DNA of 14,834 nt from Fomitopsis serialis. Its lineage: Eukaryota; Basidiomycota; Agaricomycetes; Polyporales; Fomitopsidaceae. Under the pieces are notes generated by a model. The model saw only the letters and a list, made by a program, of their open reading frames with translations, was not told the origin of the DNA and did not search any database. The DNA lies in assembly GCF_022376445.1 (NCBI RefSeq), contig NW_025955683.1, positions 1 to 14,834 of the forward strand. The letters run 5' to 3'. A program made the translations under genes and the position numbers. Positions 10,713-14,834 of the stretch are shown here, in pieces (the stretch's first letter is position 1; every line of letters begins with the position of its first letter).

Positions 10713-10940
10713 CCAATGACAGCACGTCCCGCGACGGCCAACCCAATCGCTGCTCCGTCTGCCCGGGCCCATCGATCAGCGCGGCACCGAGCGTCTGCGC
10801 TGTGTCCGTCCGGATTGGCTGGGTGCGCCCGCGTGCTCGCCGTCCTGAATTTCATTTAGAGCGGACGGGCGGTTGCGTCATCAGTAGCGGATTGGTTCCC
10901 GGGAATAGGCCTGGTGATTGGCTGTCAAGGGAGGACCAAT
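10713..10940. promoter_or_regulatory. Cluster of six CCAAT boxes
   Basis: CCAAT occurs on the plus strand at 10713-10717, 10743-10747 and 10936-10940, and on the minus strand (ATTGG) at 10814-10818, 10891-10895 and 10917-10921. CCAAT is A+T-containing and should be rare in DNA this GC-rich, so six in about 230 bases is well above expectation. CCAAT boxes bind the trimeric HAP/NF-Y complex and sit in fungal promoters. The last two face each other across about 14 bases, and the final one runs into a GC box (CCAATGGGCGG). The mixture of orientations would suit a divergent promoter, but I can identify no gene on either side. Confidence 0.5.
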
Positions 10941-10961
10941 GGGCGGCCAGAGAGCCCAAGG

Positions 10962-11027
10962 AGGGCGCGTCCCTGCTAAGAACGGTAGCGTGGGTCTGAA
11001 ACGGTCTTTCCAGGCAGGACGCGCCCT
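10962..11027. repeat. Imperfect inverted repeat (about 14-base arms, 37-base spacer)
   Basis: The left arm at 10962-10976 (AGGGCGCGTCCCTGC) pairs with the right arm at 11014-11027 (GCAGGACGCGCCCT), leaving one unpaired C in the left arm. The stem is almost all G-C. It begins 22 bases after the last CCAAT box. It could be a two-site protein-binding element, the stem of an RNA hairpin in a leader, or the remnant of a small element's ends. Nothing in the sequence decides between these. Confidence 0.6.
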
Positions 11028-12545
11028 ATCTGCATCCACCACGAATTCGTCGGATGGCGCAGCAGTGTCATAGGTGATGTGTAGCAGGGCGAAAGGGCCG
11101 GCATGCCCTGTTTCGCTGGTCAGAAACCGTCGACGCGTCCTGCAATTAATCAAAGACGAGAACACGTCGGAGCCAGTTGCGCGGGCCTTATGTGGGATTT
11201 CCGTGCTCAATGCGCGCGCGGGCGACCTGAATTTGCGAATGGATGAAGGATCTGTTTGTTGGCGAAGGGCGGGGCCTCGGGCTGTATGTGCTGTCGTGCG
11301 CAAGACCAGGAGCGACGTCAGTCAGATGCCAGTTTAGCCTTGACAATGGCTGGCAGACGGCACGCACCAGATGGGCCAGATGTGGCGAGCAGTGGACGGA
11401 ATCACTGGCCAACCGCATCACGCGTCCCTGCTCGGTGACACCGAGTGCTATCAGCACGGATAAGTTCGCTCCTGTTGCGTATGCGCCTCGCGTGGAGTTG
11501 GCGTGCCCTGCAGGACAGCCTAAGGCCATCATTGCTGAGAGCATAGGAGAGCTGGCGCACCGCGAAAACCATAACAGCCCCCCGCTGATTCGCTCGTGCG
11601 CGAGCAGCATCAGAGGCTCCCGCCGCTGGGATCTCGAACCAACGGCGCGCGAACGCGAAGCGACGTCGAGCTAGCCGCCCACGATAGGCGCTGCCCTTCC
11701 CCATTTCGTCCATGCCGACGTCGCCCTGCGCGGGCGCCTGGGCGCGTCCGGATCCCATCACGCTCAGACTCGAGCTGGACATCGGCTGCGGCGTACGTAC
11801 TCGACCGCGACAGCATCGTCTGCGGTACGTCAACGCGCATGCGCGGGCGAGATCGCCCTCCGTGCGCGGCGTCGCCAAGATCGCGGTTGCGTCGGGATCG
11901 CCTAGCTGCTCGCGGTCGGCACGGCCGCCGGGTCGTCCGAGCGTCAGACCTGCCCGCCGCGGTCGCGTCCCCCACCAGCCCGCCGCACCGCTCCTGCGCC
12001 TCCCGCGGCCGTCCGTCCCAATCCGGCAAGACCCGCGCCCACGACGTCGTGCGCAGCATTAGCGACGCGACGCTACTACTACAGGGGAACGCCCCCGCAA
12101 TCTATCAGCTCGTCATGAGCGGAGAGCCTACGCGTGATACCACATAGTACCGGGCCACCAATTTGTGGCTGCTCTGGCCGCCGAACGAGGCGGGCGGCGG
12201 GGCCGGGATGGCCGGGCGGGCTGCGATTGCGGAGGCGATTCAATTTCGGGTGGGAAAGCACAGGCGCGCTCGCGGACGCCCAGATGGGGCGAATGTGCTA
12301 AATCGGAGTGGCGAACCGAGATGCGCGGAGCTGCCTTTTATGGATGCATCGTCGAGATTATATCGCCGGAGAGCGGCTGCCGGTGCTGATTGGCTCGTGC
12401 GGGCGCAGCCTGGATGGCTCGGTGCGCGTACGTAGAAGTAGAGCGGCGACTGCCACGGCTATGGGCACGGCGGGCGGGCGTGGTGAGCAGGATTTGTCGT
12501 GCTGACTGACCCGGGCGACGGTGCTGTGCAGCGTTAACGGTAGCT
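11028..12545. other. No recognisable gene
   Basis: Plus-strand frames at 11243-11674 and 11596-12147 and minus-strand frames at 11188-11610 and 11402-11878 overlap one another. The 183-codon frame at 11596-12147 begins at GTG. Its last 35 or so codons (about 12040-12147) look more protein-like than the Arg-rich part before them, but I cannot assign them to a family. One further ATTGG lies near 12387. Confidence 0.4.
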
Positions 12546-12546
12546 G

Positions 12547-12579
12547 TTTTTTTGGTTGTCGTTGTCATTGTTGTTGTTC
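12547..12579 (+). repeat. T7 run followed by degenerate TTG/GTT trinucleotide repeat
   Basis: Seven T at 12547-12553 are followed by GGTTGTCGTTGTC and then ATTGTTGTTGTTC, a trinucleotide repeat with a few substitutions. On the minus strand it reads as an Asn/Asp-rich run in one frame, so it inflates a spurious 225-codon minus-strand frame (12534-13211). It lies about 55 bases before the ATG of the ORF at 12633. Confidence 0.7.
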
Positions 12580-12632
12580 TGTGGACGTTGACACAGGGCG
12601 AGCGATGGCGGTGTTGCTAGAAGCGACGATCC

Positions 12633-13139
12633 ATGTGTTTTTGTGGGTTCATACGTCGTCGGAGTGGTACAATGCGCTACAGCTGTATTGTCTGCGAGAA
12701 GAACAAGGACACAAATTGGGAGCACTGCAACGGGTGCGTACGAAAGCCGCGTGCATCGCCTGTTACACATGGGGCGCGTTCTGGCTGGCGAAGTGGCTGT
12801 CACGGTGCAGGTCGCGAGCTCTGGAACAGGGCTGGGGAGGACGAATTTCGATATGATGCCCGCGTCGATGAGTGGGAGAGCCCGCGGTGTGGCGTCCTGA
12901 TTCGGGGAGAGGAGGTGCGAAGAAGCCGAAGCGTCGGCATTGGACGGCGTGGGTGGGCATTCCCTCGCGCGGGTGGCCCGCGAAGGCTGCACACGCAGGT
13001 GGCTGCAGGAGGAGGTTGCCGGCTCGGACACCGAACCAGCAGTGCAGGCGCCGGGCGGGCCGGACCGGGCGCGGACCAATGGGGGGCGGCCGCGGGCGTG
13101 TCGGTTGTCGCAATAAATGCAGGCGTGGGAACAATGTAA
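12633..13139 (+). CDS. Possible small protein with a four-cysteine zinc-finger-like motif; uncertain
   Basis: I do not recognise this as a known gene. The frame starts at an ATG and runs 168 codons. Near residues 17-35 it has Cys-x2-Cys-x10-Cys-x2-Cys, within SCIVCEKNKDTNWEHCNGC. This spacing is that of a RanBP2-type zinc finger, which normally also has an aromatic residue two before the first Cys (Tyr here) and an Asn inside the long loop (Asn present, shifted by one). The codons around the motif mostly end in C or G. From about residue 40 on, the product is rich in Gly, Arg and Ala and looks like non-coding GC-rich frame. Three stops follow in a row in the same frame (TAA TAA TGA, 13137-13145). 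An AATAAA lies inside the frame at 13112-13117. It may be a genuine short exon followed by non-coding sequence, or chance. Confidence 0.2.
   Translation: MCFCGFIRRRSGTMRYSCIVCEKNKDTNWEHCNGCVRKPRASPVTHGARSGWRSGCHGAGRELWNRAGEDEFRYDARVDEWESPRCGVLIRGEEVRRSRSVGIGRRGWAFPRAGGPRRLHTQVAAGGGCRLGHRTSSAGAGRAGPGADQWGAAAGVSVVAINAGVGTM
13073..13091 (+). promoter_or_regulatory. CCAAT plus GC-box composite upstream of the TEA gene
   Basis: GGACCAAT followed by GGGGGGCGGCC. The same arrangement, GGACCAAT then GGGCGGCC, occurs at 10933-10948, differing only by three extra G. CCAAT is the HAP/NF-Y site, and GGGCGG resembles sites for C2H2 zinc-finger factors. It lies about 580 bases upstream of the TATA box of the TEA gene, which is far but possible for a regulator with a long promoter. 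Confidence 0.35.
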
Positions 13140-13145
13140 TAATGA

Positions 13146-13546
13146 CGGCTCGGCTGCGCGGCGAACTCCGCGCGCGCTAGTGAGATACACACGCACGATC
13201 TGCGGGTGCAATAGACTAAATGGCCTCCTCCGTCACCGTGCGCCGCTCCCCGTGCACTGGGAGGGCAGCCTGTGTCTACGTGGACAGAGCATGAGAGCTA
13301 TGGGGCGAATGGGCGGGGTATGGGCGGTGTGCACGCGTTGCTGGGACCGCTGGCAGGCCCGTCGCGTGTGTGGCTCGGGGTGGCTGGCGGGGGGCCGGTG
13401 GGCTGGGATGGGCCCAAGGGCGGCGAGATGAAACGCCCCCCGATCTGGAGGAGGGATCTTGGGTGCATCTTCTGTGCGCGTTGCTTCTGGCGAAGTGGCG
13501 AGTGGCACCCGCGCGAGTGGGCTGGATCAGATCACGCCTTTATTTA
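13146..13546 (+). other. Upstream region of the TEA-domain gene, no gene seen
   Basis: GC-rich DNA with several GGGCGG or GGGCGGGG boxes (for example near 13310). It holds no frame that I can assign. It gives way near 13540 to an A+T-rich TTTATTTAA and then to the pyrimidine-rich promoter of the TEA gene. Confidence 0.4.
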
Positions 13547-13555
13547 ATGCACGCC

Positions 13556-13663
13556 CGGAGATCCTCCCTTCCCGTCCTCGCGTCTATCGCGATTCGCTCC
13601 GCCTCTCTTCCAGTCTTCGCGCGCATCCCAGCTCCCTCCCATCCTTGCCCTCGTATATATACG
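13556..13663 (+). promoter_or_regulatory. Core promoter of the TEA gene: CT-rich tract and palindromic TATA box
   Basis: About 95 bases of mostly C and T (13556-13651) lead into CGTATATATACG at 13652-13663, a perfect 12-base palindrome containing TATATATA at 13654-13661. A start of transcription 25-35 bases later, near 13685-13695, leaves a leader of about 30 bases before the ATG at 13721. Pyrimidine tracts just upstream of the start, with a TATA box, are the standard architecture of well-expressed filamentous fungal genes. Confidence 0.65.
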
Positions 13664-13720
13664 CCCGCCGACAGCCCAGACACTCGCCCTCCCGCCCCGC
13701 CCCACCGAGCTCGCGCCCCC

Positions 13721-14834
13721 ATGTCCGCCTCGAGCTCTCCCGCATCTTCGCCCAGCATGTCCGCGTCTCGTCCACCGACGAGCTCTCCTACGACCCCTCC
13801 TCCCGCGGCGAAATAAACGAGACCATCCACACCATCGTCACCGGCCGCAAGTGGAAGACCATGAAAGGCAAGGGCGAGGTCGTCTGGCCGCCCTTTCTCG
13901 AGCTGGCCCTCGTCGAAGGTGCGTGCCTATTCCCCGGTCCACCGGTATATGCATATACGCGTGGTATTGACCGCATATGGTCTGCTGGCATAGGTCTGGA
14001 GAAGTACCAGCCCGTCGAGAGCCGGACAACACGCGCGTTTGGCCGCTTCCCGATGCGGAACAAGTTCATCTCGGACTACATCTTCAACAAGACCGGCAAG
14101 CGGCGCACTCCAAAACAGGTCGGCAGTCGTCTCCAGCAGCTGCGCGACACCGCCGAGGGCAAGCGAAGTGCGTCCCGCCCTCATCATTGTTCGACAAGGA
14201 CATCACTGACGCGAACATCGATCCACAGTACTGCAGCAGCTGTCGAGCAGGCACATCGCAATGATGCAGCCAAAGTCAGAACCCGTCTCCTGACATCTCC
14301 GCCGCCTCCGACGCCGTCGCACCACCGCCAGGCCGCCCGTCAACTACATGACCATCGACATCGTCCCCGACACGCCTGGCAGCGGCTACCCTCGCCCGCA
14401 CTGTCGCCGCTCGCTGGCCCGTCCACGGGCCCGCAGGCCCCGCGCCGATGCGGGCCATCGACCCGACGTGACGTTCATCTCGCGCACCGCGCTGCAGGCG
14501 TACGCAAGTGTGCGCGTCGTGCGCGACGGCCGGACGGTCTGGGCCGAGAAGACGTGCTCACCTTCCGCGACTCGAGCGTCGTCCCTGCGCCGGTGTACCC
14601 GCCCAGATGGAGTGCACGCTCCTTACAGCACGGAGTCGTGCCCGGCTTTGGGGCCATCTCTGCGAGTGCGGTGGTGAGTGCCGTTTCCCGGATGGGTTTG
14701 GTGTGCCTTGTGTGCGAGCGCTGGCGTCTGATGATTTTCTTCCCCTGTTGTTTCAGATCCTTCGCAGTATGCCATCTACCAGGATATCGTTCGGCTGCCG
14801 AATGCACTGACGCTGCCGCGACCACCACTCAGGC
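13721..14834 (+). CDS. TEA/ATTS-domain transcription factor, 3' end outside window, reading frame disrupted
   Basis: This is a sequence-specific nuclear DNA-binding protein of the family of AbaA, Tec1 and TEF-1/Scalloped, regulators of development in fungi and animals. The exons are 13721-13918, 13994-14167, 14229-14673 and 14757 onward. The TEA domain spans 13843-14151 without intron 1. It shows GEVVWPPFLELALVEG, then GRFPMRNKFISDYIFNKTGK, then RRTPKQVGSRLQQLRDT, the recognition helix region. The start ATG follows CCCCC and gives a Ser/Pro/Thr-rich leader. An in-frame ATG at 13547 is upstream of the TATA box and is disfavoured. After the domain, DPT and VTFISR, VRVVRDG, and finally WGHLCECG joined to DPSQYAIYQDIVR across intron 3 recall the conserved C-terminal part of agaricomycete homologues (from memory). 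These pieces lie in different frames. The leader (phase of 13721) reaches TAA at 13814-13816, while the domain is in another frame. TGA at 14291-14293 interrupts exon 3. DPT and VTF are one base out, and the frame changes again between about 14554 and 14673. The splice sites are intact. Assembly deletions or a young pseudogene would both fit. Confidence 0.9.
13919..13993 (+). other. TEA gene intron 1 (75 bases)
   Basis: The donor is GTGCGT and the acceptor CATAG, with a TTGAC branch-like site at 13967-13971, 22 bases before the acceptor. Removal joins V-E-G across a split Gly codon (G|GT) and continues directly into LEKYQP, in the middle of the TEA domain. Confidence 0.93.
13945..13958. repeat. 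14-base perfect palindrome GTATATGCATATAC inside intron 1
   Basis: The sequence is identical to its reverse complement and is A+T-rich in otherwise GC-rich DNA. It resembles, but is not identical to, the palindromic TATA segment at 13652-13663. It may be an internal regulatory site or simply A+T-rich intron sequence. Confidence 0.6.
14168..14228 (+). other. TEA gene intron 2 (61 bases)
   Basis: The donor is GTGCGT and the acceptor CCACAG, with a consensus branch site CTGAC at 14206-14210, 18 bases before the acceptor. Splicing joins A|TA to make an Ile codon, giving KR-ILQQLSSRH directly after the TEA domain, as expected for the family. Confidence 0.9.
14674..14756 (+). other. TEA gene intron 3 (83 bases)
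   Basis: The donor is GTGAGT, and the acceptor is preceded by a clear pyrimidine tract (TTTCTTCCCCTGTTGTTTCAG) with a CTGAT branch-like site near 14728. Splicing joins G|AT to an Asp codon and gives CECG-DPSQYAIYQDIV. This fixes the frame at the end of exon 3. Confidence 0.9.

Noticed and set aside
11610..11660. T-arm-like sequence (GGTTCGAGATCC) on the minus strand
   Set aside because: The loop length is wrong and no acceptor, D or anticodon arm can be built around it.
12534..13211. 225-codon minus-strand ORF with an Asn/Asp-rich end
   Set aside because: The Asn/Asp run is the trinucleotide repeat at 12554-12579 read backwards. The rest has no recognisable domain and overlaps the plus-strand candidate.
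12785..13500. Direct repeat of CTGGCGAAGTGGC near 12786 and 13488
   Set aside because: A 13-base repeat is expected by chance about once in a window this size, and the flanks do not match.

Overview
The window looks like nuclear DNA of a filamentous basidiomycete, most likely an agaricomycete. It is GC-rich, has GT-AG introns of 61 to 83 bases with CTGAC-type branch sites, and ends in a gene encoding a fungal TEA/ATTS DNA-binding domain. I found no bacterial signals such as operons, Shine-Dalgarno-led genes or rRNA, and no CRISPR.

Left edge (1-533): a long terminal repeat (LTR) of a Ty1/copia-type retrotransposon lies on the minus strand at 28-528. Its ends form a 7-base inverted repeat of the TG...CA type. 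It has an internal TATA box. Next to it, at 1-27, is a primer-binding site that matches the anticodon loop of initiator tRNA-Met, not the tRNA 3' end. That is the half-tRNA priming arrangement of copia and Ty5. The body of the element lies to the left, outside the window. The LTR is clearly more A+T-rich than the rest and carries TGGAA-like motifs spaced about 10 bases apart in U3.

Middle (534 to about 13550): about 13 kb in which I recognise no gene. Many frames are open on both strands, but they overlap, mostly begin at non-ATG codons, are rich in Arg/Pro/Ala/Gly and match no family I can name. The region does hold a run of six CCAAT boxes (10713-10940) followed by an imperfect inverted repeat (10962-11027), a G-rich tract, two simple repeats, and one small ORF (12633-13139) with a zinc-finger-like four-cysteine pattern. 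It may be intergenic DNA, decayed mobile DNA, or genes hidden by frame errors.

Right end (13540-14834): a TEA/ATTS transcription factor gene on the plus strand, cut by the window edge. A pyrimidine-rich promoter, a TATA box inside a palindrome, a start ATG at 13721 and three introns with intact splice sites are visible. The TEA domain is intact across two exons. Outside it the frame must change several times and there is an in-frame TGA. Most shifts are in the direction of a missing base, which suggests either uncorrected single-base deletions in the assembly or an early pseudogene. If the cause is assembly error, the missing genes in the middle may have the same explanation.
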